Shown here: one piece after another, positions 28,621 through 37,414 of the stretch | How positions within the stretch are numbered: the stretch's first letter is position 1 | Layout of the letters: every line of letters begins with the position of its first letter | Assembly (NCBI RefSeq): GCF_014284235.1 | Contig: NZ_JACOGD010000002.1 | Location: 310,001 to 374,000 of the forward strand | DNA length: 64,000 nucleotides | DNA from: Cognatundibacterium curvum | GTDB taxonomy: Bacteria > Pseudomonadota > Gammaproteobacteria > Burkholderiales > Burkholderiaceae_D | Direction of reading: 5' to 3' | Translations under genes and position numbers: made by a program | Notes under the pieces: model-generated | The model's database searches: none | Told to the model about the DNA's origin: nothing | The model's input: only the letters and a program-made list of their open reading frames with translations

Positions 28621-29988
28621 ATGCGTCCTACAGATAAATTACTTCGTGTGGCTACTGGCAGCAGACTGTTGTTCGGTTCGTCCCGTGTTTCCCGTGTTGT
28701 GAGCGTCACCGCTTTTTTCTTTGCCGTATGTGCCGTAGGTGCGACTGCAGTCGCGCCGCTGGCGCCCGATGCAGCAGATCTTCCGGTTAAAAAAATTACC
28801 CAGGTTTTAGCTTTACCATCACTCGATGAGCAAATCGCAGCGATCGCCGCCGTTGAACATCAGTATGTGCGTGAAGATGTGGTGCGACGTGGTGACACCC
28901 TCAGTGGCCTGTTGTTACGCCTCGGCGTGGATGATCAGGATGCCGACAAGTTTATCAAGTCCGATCCTGTCGCCCGTACTCTGTTGCAGTTACGCGCAGA
29001 TAAAACCATACGTGTCAAAACCAATGAAGATGGCGACCTTGAATGGTTGCAGACCACGGTGTCTGATGGCCCGGATAAACCGGCGCGTAACCTGGAAGTC
29101 AAGCGCAATGCGGACGGACACTTTAGCGCCAGCGACAGCACAGCCCAGCTCGAACGCCGGATAGAAATGGCATCCGGTAATATCCGTTCCTCGCTGTTTG
29201 CAGCAACCGATGAAGCGCATATTTCTGATGCGATTTCTTCCCAGATCGTCAGCATGTTTGAGACCAATATCGATTTCCGTCGCCTGCAGCGCGGTGATCA
29301 GTTCAACGTGGTCTATGAAAGCTTCTGGCAAAACGGACAATTGATACGCACCGGTCGCGTGCTGGCCGGTGAATTCAAAAATGCCGGTAAGACTTTTCAA
29401 TCGGTATGGTTTGATGAAGCCGGTGGTCAGGGTGGCTATTACACCTTTGACGGCAAGTCACTCAAAAAAGCCTTCCTGAAATCGCCTTTAGAATTTACCC
29501 GTGTCTCTTCCGGTTTCTCGATGCGGGTCCATCCTATTTCCGGTCAATGGAAACAGCATAAAGGTGTAGATTTCGCTGCGGTCAGCGGCACACCTATCCG
29601 TGCTACCGCTGATGGCGTGATCGATTCGGTTGGCCCTAGCGGTGGTTACGGTAATTTAGTGGTGGTACGCCATCATTCGAATTACACCACGGCCTATGCC
29701 CACATGAGCCGTTTTGCTGCGGGTATCCGTAAAGGCAGCCGTGTGAGTCAGGGTGAAGTGATCGGTTATGTGGGCTCGACTGGCTGGTCGACCGGGCCAC
29801 ATCTGCATTATGAATTCCGCGTCAATAACGAGCCGCGCGATCCTATGTCAGTGATCGTGCCGGATGCGCCGCCACTGGCTGGTGCAGATATGCCGCGCTT
29901 TAAAACCGTCGCCGGTGATATGCAGCATCGCTTTAATTTGCTGCGTCCTGAGCGTATGGCTGAATCCATGAAACTGGCTTCGCGCTGA
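28621..29988 (+). CDS. M23 family murein endopeptidase, MepM-like
   Basis: Periplasmic, membrane-anchored peptidoglycan hydrolase of 455 residues. An N-terminal hydrophobic helix (about 22-44) is followed by an opacity-associated/LysM-like region (VVRRGDTLSGLLLRLGV near 88) and a C-terminal LytM domain. The zinc site is visible: HKGVDFAA near residue 318 supplies His and Asp, and HLHYEF near 397 gives the HxH pair. It should cleave peptide cross-links to let the wall grow. It is followed by a strong terminator and by anmK, a gene for recycling wall sugars. Confidence 0.92.
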   Translation: MRPTDKLLRVATGSRLLFGSSRVSRVVSVTAFFFAVCAVGATAVAPLAPDAADLPVKKITQVLALPSLDEQIAAIAAVEHQYVREDVVRRGDTLSGLLLRLGVDDQDADKFIKSDPVARTLLQLRADKTIRVKTNEDGDLEWLQTTVSDGPDKPARNLEVKRNADGHFSASDSTAQLERRIEMASGNIRSSLFAATDEAHISDAISSQIVSMFETNIDFRRLQRGDQFNVVYESFWQNGQLIRTGRVLAGEFKNAGKTFQSVWFDEAGGQGGYYTFDGKSLKKAFLKSPLEFTRVSSGFSMRVHPISGQWKQHKGVDFAAVSGTPIRATADGVIDSVGPSGGYGNLVVVRHHSNYTTAYAHMSRFAAGIRKGSRVSQGEVIGYVGSTGWSTGPHLHYEFRVNNEPRDPMSVIVPDAPPLAGADMPRFKTVAGDMQHRFNLLRPERMAESMKLASR

Positions 29989-30011
29989 TCTGCGCAATGC
30001 AATATCACATC

Positions 30012-30042
30012 AGGCCGGACCGCGAGGTTCGGCCTTTTTTTT
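30012..30042 (+). terminator. Rho-independent terminator after the M23 peptidase gene
   Basis: AGGCCGGACC and GGTTCGGCCT pair over 10 bp with a GCGA loop and are followed by a run of T (30035-30042). Confidence 0.9.
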
Positions 30043-30116
30043 AATGCTGATGTGTGCCAGCTCGCCTGCTTTTGCAGTCAGGGTGAACGCGCCAGCCGTT
30101 TAGTGTTTGAGGACTT

Positions 30117-31265
30117 ATGCATCCTTTACCTCCCATACCTCCCATACTCCCCATGAGTCAGTATATCTATATAGGGCTGATGTCAGGCACCAGCCTGGAT
30201 GGCGTCGATGGCGTGATGGTGCAATTTGCGCCGGGTGGCGCGACGATGCAGATACTGGCTACTGCTTATCAGCCATTTGACGCAGCCTTGCAGCAGGCCG
30301 CCATGCAATTGCAGCAGCCCGGCGAGAACGAAATCGAGCGCGAAGCCGCATTGGCACAGCGTCTGGCGCAAGTTTATGCGGCCTGCGTGGCCGACTTGTG
30401 CAGACTGGCTCCGGATCAGACCGTACAGGCGATAGGTGTGCATGGACAAACGATACGACACCGGCCTGAACTCGGCTGGACCCGTCAGACCAATCATCCG
30501 GCCTTGCTGGCCGAACTCAGCGGGCTGGATGTGATTGCCGATTTTCGCAGTCGCGATCTGGCTGCAGGCGGGCAGGGCGCGCCCTTGGTACCCGCTTTTC
30601 ATCAGGCGATATTCGGTTCATCTGTGCACCAGCGCGTGGTGGTGAATATCGGTGGCATCAGCAATATCAGTATCCTGTGTCCCGACGGAGCGGTGAGTGG
30701 CTTTGATACCGGTCCCGGCAATGTGCTGATGGATGGCTGGATACGGCAACATCTGGGACATGGCTATGATGCGGACGGCGCCTGGGCCGCCAGCGGTCAG
30801 GTGAGTCAGGCTTTGCTTGATTGTTTGCTGCAAGAACCTTATCTGCAACTGCCTGCGCCTAAGAGCACCGGGCGTGACTTGTTTCATGCTGAGTGGTTGC
30901 GCCTGCAATTGCGTGATTTTACCGACTTGGCTGCGGCTGATGTGCAGGCTACCCTGTGTGCCTACACTGCGCAGACTATCATCATGGCCAGCCTTGCACA
31001 TAGCCCGGTCTGCGATGCGCTGTATGTCTGCGGCGGCGGTGCTTACAACAGCCAATTGATGCAGCAGATGCGTCATTATCTGGCGCTGTATGGCAGCAAT
31101 GCGCAAGTACATAGCACAGCGGCGTTGGGCGTGGCACCGGAATATGTGGAGGCACTCGCATTTGCCTGGCTGGCACGCCAGTTCTGCCTGCGGCTGCCGG
31201 GTAATCTGCCAGCGGTGACCGGTGCCAGGGGCTTGCGCATCCTGGGGGCGCTGTACCCTGCCTGA
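30117..31265 (+). CDS. anmK: Anhydro-N-acetylmuramic acid kinase
   Basis: Phosphorylates 1,6-anhydroMurNAc released during cell-wall turnover, opening the ring to MurNAc-6-phosphate. It has 382 residues. GLMSGTSLDGVDGV near residue 20 is the phosphate-binding signature; GVHGQTIRHRP near 110 and GGISNIS near 180 are also typical. I start at 30117, which follows GAGGACTT. A second in-frame ATG at 30153 gives the usual family N-terminus (MSQYIYIGLMSG). The 12 residues between them come from an in-frame 9-bp repeat rich in Pro and Ile. Confidence 0.93.
   Translation: MHPLPPIPPILPMSQYIYIGLMSGTSLDGVDGVMVQFAPGGATMQILATAYQPFDAALQQAAMQLQQPGENEIEREAALAQRLAQVYAACVADLCRLAPDQTVQAIGVHGQTIRHRPELGWTRQTNHPALLAELSGLDVIADFRSRDLAAGGQGAPLVPAFHQAIFGSSVHQRVVVNIGGISNISILCPDGAVSGFDTGPGNVLMDGWIRQHLGHGYDADGAWAASGQVSQALLDCLLQEPYLQLPAPKSTGRDLFHAEWLRLQLRDFTDLAAADVQATLCAYTAQTIIMASLAHSPVCDALYVCGGGAYNSQLMQQMRHYLALYGSNAQVHSTAALGVAPEYVEALAFAWLARQFCLRLPGNLPAVTGARGLRILGALYPA
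30129..30155 (+). repeat. In-frame 9-bp tandem repeat at the anmK start
   Basis: CCTCCCATA, CCTCCCATA and CTCCCCATG follow one another in frame and encode a Pro-Pro-Ile-type repeat. The last unit contains the alternative ATG at 30153. Confidence 0.7.
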
Positions 31266-31336
31266 GCAGGCTGAGGCCGCATCCTTTACAATCGTCCGCT
31301 TAGTACATTTACAGCACACATATTGAAAGACAGGAC

Positions 31337-31999
31337 ATGACAAAAGAACCCTTGCAACTACTCTATATCGCCGACCCTATGTGTTCCTGGTGTTATGGCT
31401 TCGGTCCTGAACTGGAGCAAGTGCTGAATGCATTGCCTGAGGCTGAACTGGACATCATGACCGGCGGTTTGCGTGCCTATGAAAAAGAAGTGTTGAGTTC
31501 AGAAAAACGCAGCACCATCATGGAACACTGGCGTCAGGTAGCGCTGGTAAGCGGTTTGCCGTTTTCTGATCAGGCCATGGCACAAACTGATTTTGTGTAC
31601 GACACTGAGCCCGCCTGTCGCGCGGTGGTGACGGCCAAGCTGGTGGCCGATCATTTGAGTGGTCGCCAGTTGTTGCAAGTGTTCAGGGCAATTCAGCACG
31701 CGTTTTATGCCGAAGGCCGCGATGTCACGCAAGCGCAAGTGTTGACTGAAGTCTGCGTGCGCAGCATCAATCAACTCGAACAGGGCGCTGACTATGATCA
31801 GCCTAGTTTTGCCGAAACCCTGGCATCACCGGTGGCGATGGCAACGGTACAGGAAGAATTCCGCCAATGCCAGCAGTGGGGCGTGCGCGGTTTTCCCGCT
31901 TTGCTGATGGTGCATGATGAGGCTTTACATATGCTCACCTCGGGTTATACCCAAGCTGAGCAAATTCTGCAGACGATAGCGCAGGTGAGACAGTCATGA
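31337..31999 (+). CDS. DsbA-family thioredoxin-fold protein, cytoplasmic
   Basis: Thiol-disulfide-type protein of 220 residues without a signal peptide, so probably cytoplasmic. The CSWC active site is at residues 16-19 in ADPMCSWCYGFGPE, and the cis-proline loop lies in GVRGFPALLM near residue 180. It resembles the FrnE/DsbA-like branch. Partner and substrate are unknown. The next gene overlaps it by 4 bp, so the two are coexpressed. Confidence 0.85.
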   Translation: MTKEPLQLLYIADPMCSWCYGFGPELEQVLNALPEAELDIMTGGLRAYEKEVLSSEKRSTIMEHWRQVALVSGLPFSDQAMAQTDFVYDTEPACRAVVTAKLVADHLSGRQLLQVFRAIQHAFYAEGRDVTQAQVLTEVCVRSINQLEQGADYDQPSFAETLASPVAMATVQEEFRQCQQWGVRGFPALLMVHDEALHMLTSGYTQAEQILQTIAQVRQS

Positions 32000-32910
32000 G
32001 CCAGCGCACGCCGCAAACAGAGATAGCGCCGCAAGGCCCGGCGTTTTCGCGCATCATCCTTGGATTGTGGCGGCTGGCGGAATGGAAAATGACGCCAGCC
32101 CAGCGTGTGAGTTTCCTGCAGCAGGCGCTGGAACTGGGCATCAATACCATCGATCAGGCGGATATCTACGGTGACTATCAGAGCGAGCTTTTATTGGGCG
32201 AAGCGCTGAACGCGGCGCCGGAACTGAAATCCGCCTTCCGCTTTGTGAGTAAATGCGGTATCTGCCTGCCATCGCGTCATCGCCCGGCGCATACGGTGCA
32301 TCATTACAATACCAGCCGCGCGCACATTATCGCTTCAGCTGAAAACAGCCTGCAGGCGATGGGCATAGAACAGCTCGATCTGTTACTGATACATCGTCCC
32401 GATCCTCTGATGGATGCCGATGAAATTGCCGGGGCTTTCCTTCATTTGCAGCAAAGCGGCAAGGTGCGTCATTTCGGTGTCTCCAATTTCACCACTGCGC
32501 AGTTTGACTTACTCGCAGCGCGTTTCCCGCTGGTGACGAATCAGCTGGAATTATCGGTATTGCAGCAGCAGGCTTTGCATGACGGCACGCTGGATCAGTG
32601 CCAGCGTTTGCGTATTTCTCCGATGATCTGGTCCGCTCTGGGTGGCGGTACGCTGTTTCAGCAGCCTGCACCAACCGCGCAGATCGCCCGGGTACAAAGC
32701 GAGCTGCAACGCCAGTCTGCAGCCTCAGGGCTGCCAGCCAGTACCATCGCCTTGAGCTGGGTGCTGCAGCATCCGTCTAAACCCTTGGTACTGACCGGTT
32801 CCGGCCGGGTACAGGCCTTACAACAGGCGGTACAGGCCTGTGCTCATACGCTGAGCAGGCCAGACTGGTTTGCACTGTGGACGGCAGCTGCGGGTCATGC
32901 TTTACCCTGA
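31996..32910 (+). CDS. Aldo/keto reductase
   Basis: NADPH-dependent oxidoreductase of 304 residues with the (beta/alpha)8 fold. The catalytic tetrad is recognisable: Asp and Tyr in TIDQADIYGDYQSE near residues 52-57, Lys in FRFVSKCG near 80, and His in LLLIHRPDPL near 132. It resembles YdhF-type reductases. The physiological substrate is unknown. It overlaps the DsbA-like gene by 4 bp (ATGA). Confidence 0.88.
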   Translation: MSQRTPQTEIAPQGPAFSRIILGLWRLAEWKMTPAQRVSFLQQALELGINTIDQADIYGDYQSELLLGEALNAAPELKSAFRFVSKCGICLPSRHRPAHTVHHYNTSRAHIIASAENSLQAMGIEQLDLLLIHRPDPLMDADEIAGAFLHLQQSGKVRHFGVSNFTTAQFDLLAARFPLVTNQLELSVLQQQALHDGTLDQCQRLRISPMIWSALGGGTLFQQPAPTAQIARVQSELQRQSAASGLPASTIALSWVLQHPSKPLVLTGSGRVQALQQAVQACAHTLSRPDWFALWTAAAGHALP

Positions 32911-33282
32911 AGTGGCCCAGCCACGCAATAATTGGAAAAAACAGATGAAAAAAACAGCTGACAAAATCTAAAAATTTTCCCTGTTTAAATTGATATTGTT
33001 GGTATAACATTAGCAAGACAAGTGTTCATGTTCGCTGATGCATAGCCATATCTATGGTCTGGTTTTGAGCTGATTCTGGAATGAGCATGGTCCGAACGCG
33101 ACCAGATTATTGCCTGTTATCACTGACTACATCTTCATTGTTACGCATCACAGGGATGGTCGCCCGAGAAACGGCCAAACCTGTGCCGCCCGCAGCTTCA
33201 ATCTGGCATCAGGCAACAAGAAGTATGCGCAGTTCGCCAATTTCCATCGCCTGGCAAGCAAGGATCAGAGAAGGACAGAGTT
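32911..33282. other. Intergenic region before the GGDEF-EAL gene
   Basis: About 370 bp. A TATAAC hexamer (33003-33008) is a possible -10. Nothing else is convincing: no hairpin terminator with a T run, no repeat and no supported gene. Confidence 0.35.
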
Positions 33283-35676
33283 GTGACTGTTTTTCAATAT
33301 TGTTATCGTCGCTTTCTATCGTTCGGGCCTGCGGGCTCGGGGACGCGCGCATGGCGCGACCAGATGCTGTCCGCTATTTTATTTGTTGGTCTGGTGTTAG
33401 GCGGCATTGCAGCCATACCCAGCATCGGGCTTGCCATCAGTGAAGGTTTGTGGTCTATCGTCGCGATCGACTTGCTGGCGCTGGGTTGGGTGGCAACACT
33501 GATCTTTCTGCCTAAGCTGAGTTTCAAGGCGCGGGCTTTACATTTTCTGGCGCTGATCTATTTGCTGGGCATCTGGTTTTTGCTCAAGGTTGGCGTCACT
33601 GGCCTGATTTATCTGCTGGCGTTTCCTGTCATTTGCTCGTTTTTATTTCCCTTACGCGAAGCCGTGTATGCCTTACTGCTGGCCTCAACTTCTTTACTGC
33701 TGGTCGGTTACTTCGGTGACGCGAATTTGCAGTTGCTGGGCTTCGAGATCAATGCGCTGCTGCGCTGGGTGATCATTACAGTCAATTTTTCTTTTATCAG
33801 TGCACTCATGACGGTCACTTGTAATGTGCTGATACACAGGCTGGAATATGCGCTGGAGGCACAACAGAAAGTGAGTGCGAGTTTGCAGCAGGAGCAGGAA
33901 TCACTGCGTGCTGCCAACGAAGAGTTGCGCCTGACGGTCGCTGCCGTTGCGCGTCTCAACGATATCGTGATGATACTGGCTGATACAGAAGCGCCGGATA
34001 GTGCTTATTACCTGCGTATCGTACTGGTCAACGATGCATTTGAGCGCCACACTGGCTATGACAGTCTGGAGGTATTGGGGAAAAGACCTGACTTTCTGGC
34101 TGGCCCGAATACTCAGCCAGAAGAGCTGGAACGTATACGCTATGCAGTGCGTCAGCTGGAAGCTGTGCATGTGGAGATGATCGTATATACCATGGGTGGC
34201 AATGAATTCTGGCTGGAAGCGGATATCATTCCGCTGGCTAATGATGAAGGTGTGTATACCCATTGGGTGGTGACGGGGCGCGATATCAGTGAGCGTAAAA
34301 AATCAGAAGAGCATATCCAGCGGCTGGCTTATTTTGATGTGCTGACCGGATTACCGAACCGCCGCTTACTGCATGACCGCCTGCAATCCTTGCTGCAAGC
34401 GGCGCATCGTAGCGGCATGGTCAGTGCGGTACTGTATATCGATCTGGATAACTTTAAACTGATCAATGATGCGCGTGGTCATGTGGTGGGGGACGCCTTG
34501 CTGAAGCAAGTCACGCAACGCCTGTTACATACTTTACGTGAAGTTGATACAGTGGCCCGCATTAGCGGCGATGAATTCGTGGTGTTGCTGGCCAATCTCA
34601 GTGATGAGGTGCGCACCGGTGCGCACATGGCCTTGCATGTGGCAGAGAAAATCCGGCTGGCGATGATGCAGTTGTTCGAGGTCGACGGCTTGCAATACAG
34701 TTCTACCTGCAGTACGGGTGTGACTCTGCTGCCGCGCGAAAATCAGACTGCTGACGATATTTTGCGTGAAGCCGATACCGCGATGTACCGCGCAAAATCA
34801 GGTGGCCGTAACCAGGTCGTGTTTTTCGAAACAGGAATGCAGTCGGAAATTGAATTGCGCCTGACCATGGAGCGGGAACTCAGTCAGGCTATGGATGGCG
34901 GGCAGTTACAGATGTATATACAGTCACAGGTCGACCGGCTGGGTACGCCAGTCGGCGGTGAATTGCTGATGCGTTGGCATCATCCGCAGCGCGGACCGAT
35001 TTCACCTGCAATTTTCATTCCTGTGGCAGAAGAATCCGGCATGATTATCCGGCTTGGTGACTGGGTGCTGCGTCAGGGTTGCCTGGCACTGAATCAGTTA
35101 GCCGGAGCGGGGTTCCTGTTGTCGCTGTCCGTGAATGTGAGTCCGAGACAATTTCGTCAGCCGGATTTCGTTGATAAGGTCCGCTTGGTATTGGCTGAGA
35201 CACGGGCTGATCCGCATCATCTGATTTTCGAAGTCACCGAAGGTTTATTGATCGATAATCTGCATGACACCATTGCACGGATGCGGGAACTCGCCACACT
35301 GGGTATACGTTTTTCGATTGATGATTTTGGCACCGGATATTCGAGTTTTTCGTATCTGAAAAAACTGCCTTTATACGAATTGAAAATTGATAAGAGCTTT
35401 GTGCAGGATACGCCGGGAGATAAAAATGATACGGCCATCGTGCAGTCTATGCTGTCGATGGCCGAACATCTGGGCTTACGGGTGGTGGCTGAAGGTGTGG
35501 AAACCAGAGACCAGGCCGATTTCCTGATTGCCAATGGCTGCAGCTGTATGCAAGGTTATTTGTTTGGCCGGCCTATGCCGCTCGATGCATGGATAGACTT
35601 GCAGCGCAAAGTGGCGCTGCAGCCAGCCATGCCTGTGATCAGCGCGCCTGAAAAGTCGTTAGCATCCACTGAATAA
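33283..35676 (+). CDS. Membrane GGDEF-EAL protein with PAS domain (cyclic di-GMP turnover)
   Basis: Protein of 797 residues starting with GTG after AAGGACAGAG. About six hydrophobic helices (30-190) are followed by a coiled coil (about 190-225), a PAS domain (about 225-345), a GGDEF domain (about 355-515) and an EAL domain (about 530-780). The cyclase motif reads SGDEF, a variant that may be weak. The phosphodiesterase residues look intact: ELLMRW in place of EALxRW, NVSPRQF, FEVTEG, DDFGTGYSS, KIDKSFV and EGVET. I therefore expect mainly cyclic di-GMP breakdown, with a possible regulatory role for GGDEF. Its last 38 bp overlap the convergent LysR gene. Confidence 0.9.
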   Translation: MTVFQYCYRRFLSFGPAGSGTRAWRDQMLSAILFVGLVLGGIAAIPSIGLAISEGLWSIVAIDLLALGWVATLIFLPKLSFKARALHFLALIYLLGIWFLLKVGVTGLIYLLAFPVICSFLFPLREAVYALLLASTSLLLVGYFGDANLQLLGFEINALLRWVIITVNFSFISALMTVTCNVLIHRLEYALEAQQKVSASLQQEQESLRAANEELRLTVAAVARLNDIVMILADTEAPDSAYYLRIVLVNDAFERHTGYDSLEVLGKRPDFLAGPNTQPEELERIRYAVRQLEAVHVEMIVYTMGGNEFWLEADIIPLANDEGVYTHWVVTGRDISERKKSEEHIQRLAYFDVLTGLPNRRLLHDRLQSLLQAAHRSGMVSAVLYIDLDNFKLINDARGHVVGDALLKQVTQRLLHTLREVDTVARISGDEFVVLLANLSDEVRTGAHMALHVAEKIRLAMMQLFEVDGLQYSSTCSTGVTLLPRENQTADDILREADTAMYRAKSGGRNQVVFFETGMQSEIELRLTMERELSQAMDGGQLQMYIQSQVDRLGTPVGGELLMRWHHPQRGPISPAIFIPVAEESGMIIRLGDWVLRQGCLALNQLAGAGFLLSLSVNVSPRQFRQPDFVDKVRLVLAETRADPHHLIFEVTEGLLIDNLHDTIARMRELATLGIRFSIDDFGTGYSSFSYLKKLPLYELKIDKSFVQDTPGDKNDTAIVQSMLSMAEHLGLRVVAEGVETRDQADFLIANGCSCMQGYLFGRPMPLDAWIDLQRKVALQPAMPVISAPEKSLASTE

Positions 35677-36526
35677 ACAGCTCCACTTCAGGACGCAGAC
35701 TGGGTTGCGCCTCATGCACCAGATAATAGGCATGGGGTGGTGACGCCAGTTGGGTATCAAACAGTCTGACCACGTCGCCACTCTGTATCATCTCTTGCGC
35801 AAAATGCTGGCGTGTCAGACCTACACCATGACCGTGTTTGACCGCTTCCAGCAATAAGCCCAGATCATCTATCCGTAAACCGTGCGTGGGTTCGGCCCAA
35901 TCCAGTCCTGCCACTTCAAACCAGGGCTGCCAAGGCTCGAGTGCCGAGCGCAACAAGCGCGCATGCTTGAGATCGGCCGGTGTGCGGATAGGGGGGATGG
36001 TTTTCAGATAGGCTGGGCTGGCGACGGTAAAGCTGGGTTCGACAAACAGTTTTTTGGTCACCAGATTCGGATACTCACCGGCACCGAAGCGGATTTCCAC
36101 ATCGCTTTCAGACAAGCTGAGGTCATACAGCGGTACAAACAAATAAACTTCAACTTCGATGTCCGGATACTGAGTGGAGAATTCCGCCAGTCTGGGCATG
36201 AACATATAGCGCGCAAAGGTGGGCGGCACCGTGACCTTGATGCGTTGCTGATGCTGAGCTGCTTTATGCGGCAGCGGGAATTCTGACAGGGTACGTAAGG
36301 CAGCGCGTACCACATCCAGATAACGCCGCCCAAACTCAGTCAGTGTCACACTGCGACCCTCGCGTACAAATACGCGTTCGCATAAGTGTTCTTCCAATAA
36401 ACGGATGCGGTGAGATAAAGCGGAAGGCGTAATGCACAATTCTTCCGCGGCGACCGCAAAGGAACCAAAGCGGGCCGCAGCTTCAAAGGCTGACAATGCA
36501 TGTACGGGCGGTAATCGTGTTGCCAT
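35639..36526 (-). CDS. LysR-type transcriptional regulator, GcvA-like
   Basis: DNA-binding regulator of 295 residues. The N-terminal winged helix-turn-helix (LSAFEAAARFGSFAVAAEELCITPSALSHRIRLLEE in outline, residues 10-46) is followed by an effector-binding domain. The opening PPVHALSAFEAAAR is characteristic of the GcvA group, which includes regulators of glycine cleavage and of beta-lactamase. No obvious target gene lies divergently next to it; the upstream region holds a 9-bp repeat array and the adenosyltransferase gene. The regulated pathway is unknown. Confidence 0.88.
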   Translation of the reverse strand: MATRLPPVHALSAFEAAARFGSFAVAAEELCITPSALSHRIRLLEEHLCERVFVREGRSVTLTEFGRRYLDVVRAALRTLSEFPLPHKAAQHQQRIKVTVPPTFARYMFMPRLAEFSTQYPDIEVEVYLFVPLYDLSLSESDVEIRFGAGEYPNLVTKKLFVEPSFTVASPAYLKTIPPIRTPADLKHARLLRSALEPWQPWFEVAGLDWAEPTHGLRIDDLGLLLEAVKHGHGVGLTRQHFAQEMIQSGDVVRLFDTQLASPPHAYYLVHEAQPSLRPEVELFIQWMLTTFQAR

Positions 36527-36578
36527 TCTGTATCCTCAATATCCCAGTTAGCTCACTCGCGAAGAATGAACTTCTGTA

Positions 36579-36644
36579 TCTGCTAAATCTACTGAATTTG
36601 CTGAATCTGCATAAGCTGAGCAATCTGCACAAGCAGCACAATCT
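36579..36644. repeat. Seven-unit 9-bp tandem repeat
   Basis: Consecutive 9-mers are TCTGCTAAA, TCTACTGAA, TTTGCTGAA, TCTGCATAA, GCTGAGCAA, TCTGCACAA and GCAGCACAA, followed by TCTG. The consensus TCTGCNNAA resembles the TCTGCTCAG units after thiE. It lies about 50 bp upstream of the LysR gene start. Confidence 0.8.
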
Positions 36645-36806
36645 GTGTTGCTGTGTTATCGACATGCTGCAAGCAGAGGTCTGCACTAAAAATCTGCCCT
36701 GGCATACAAGGCGTGGCAAAAGCCATATCGTGCGGAGGGTCTATTATGATGCGTTATTCTGTTTTTTGGCTTATCCTCTGCGACTTCTTACCAAATATTA
36801 TTCGAT

Positions 36807-37358
36807 ATGGGCAACCGACTTTCAAAAATTGCGACGCGTACCGGCGATGCGGGAACTACTGGCCTCGGCGATGGAACCCGGGTCGATAAAGATGCGCTGC
36901 GTGTACATGCTATGGGGGACGTGGATGAACTGAATTCGCAAATCGGCGTGTTGTTATGCGAGGATATTCCTGAGACGATGAAGCAGGAGCTGTTTTCTAT
37001 CCAGCACGATCTGTTTGATATGGGCGGCGAACTCTGCATACCCGGTTACACCATGATCACAGATGCCCAGGTCGCCAGGCTGGATGCTTTGCTGGAAAAG
37101 TACAATGCTGATTTGCCGCCGCTGAAGGATTTTATTTTACCCGGTGGTTCACGCGCTGCTGCTATCGCGCATGTATGCCGCACCGTGTGCCGTCGTGCTG
37201 AACGTGCGATAGTCAGCGTCGGTAAGGCCGAGATACTGAATGATCACCCTCGTCAGTACATGAACCGTTTATCGGATTTGTTATTCGTGTTGTCGCGCGT
37301 GCTGAACCGCTATGCGGGCGGCAGCGACGTGTTGTGGGAAAAAGAACGCGAGCGTTGA
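36807..37358 (+). CDS. Cob(I)yrinic acid a,c-diamide adenosyltransferase (PduO type)
   Basis: Transfers the adenosyl group of ATP to cobalamin, making coenzyme B12. It has 183 residues and is trimeric in the family. The N-terminal ATP loop TRTGDAGTTGLGDG is at about residues 10-23; AHVCRTVCRRAERAIV near 135 supplies the conserved Arg and Glu; the C-terminal NRLSDLLFVLSRVLNR helix is typical. Upstream in-frame starts are possible but MGNRLSKIATRTGD matches the family N-terminus. No cobalamin synthesis genes are near. Confidence 0.92.
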   Translation: MGNRLSKIATRTGDAGTTGLGDGTRVDKDALRVHAMGDVDELNSQIGVLLCEDIPETMKQELFSIQHDLFDMGGELCIPGYTMITDAQVARLDALLEKYNADLPPLKDFILPGGSRAAAIAHVCRTVCRRAERAIVSVGKAEILNDHPRQYMNRLSDLLFVLSRVLNRYAGGSDVLWEKERER

Positions 37359-37414
37359 TTGCTCAGACTGAGCTGCATGTCAATGCGGTATGTGGCCAGT
37401 CTTTGTTGACAGTA

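Noticed and set aside
36579-36644. CRISPR-like or operator array
   Set aside because: Nine-base units with no spacers; too degenerate and too short for CRISPR, and no evidence for a binding protein.
36496-36933. Plus-strand frame with LNLLNLHK-type repeats
   Set aside because: Again a by-product of the 9-bp array; it overlaps the LysR start and the adenosyltransferase gene in another frame.
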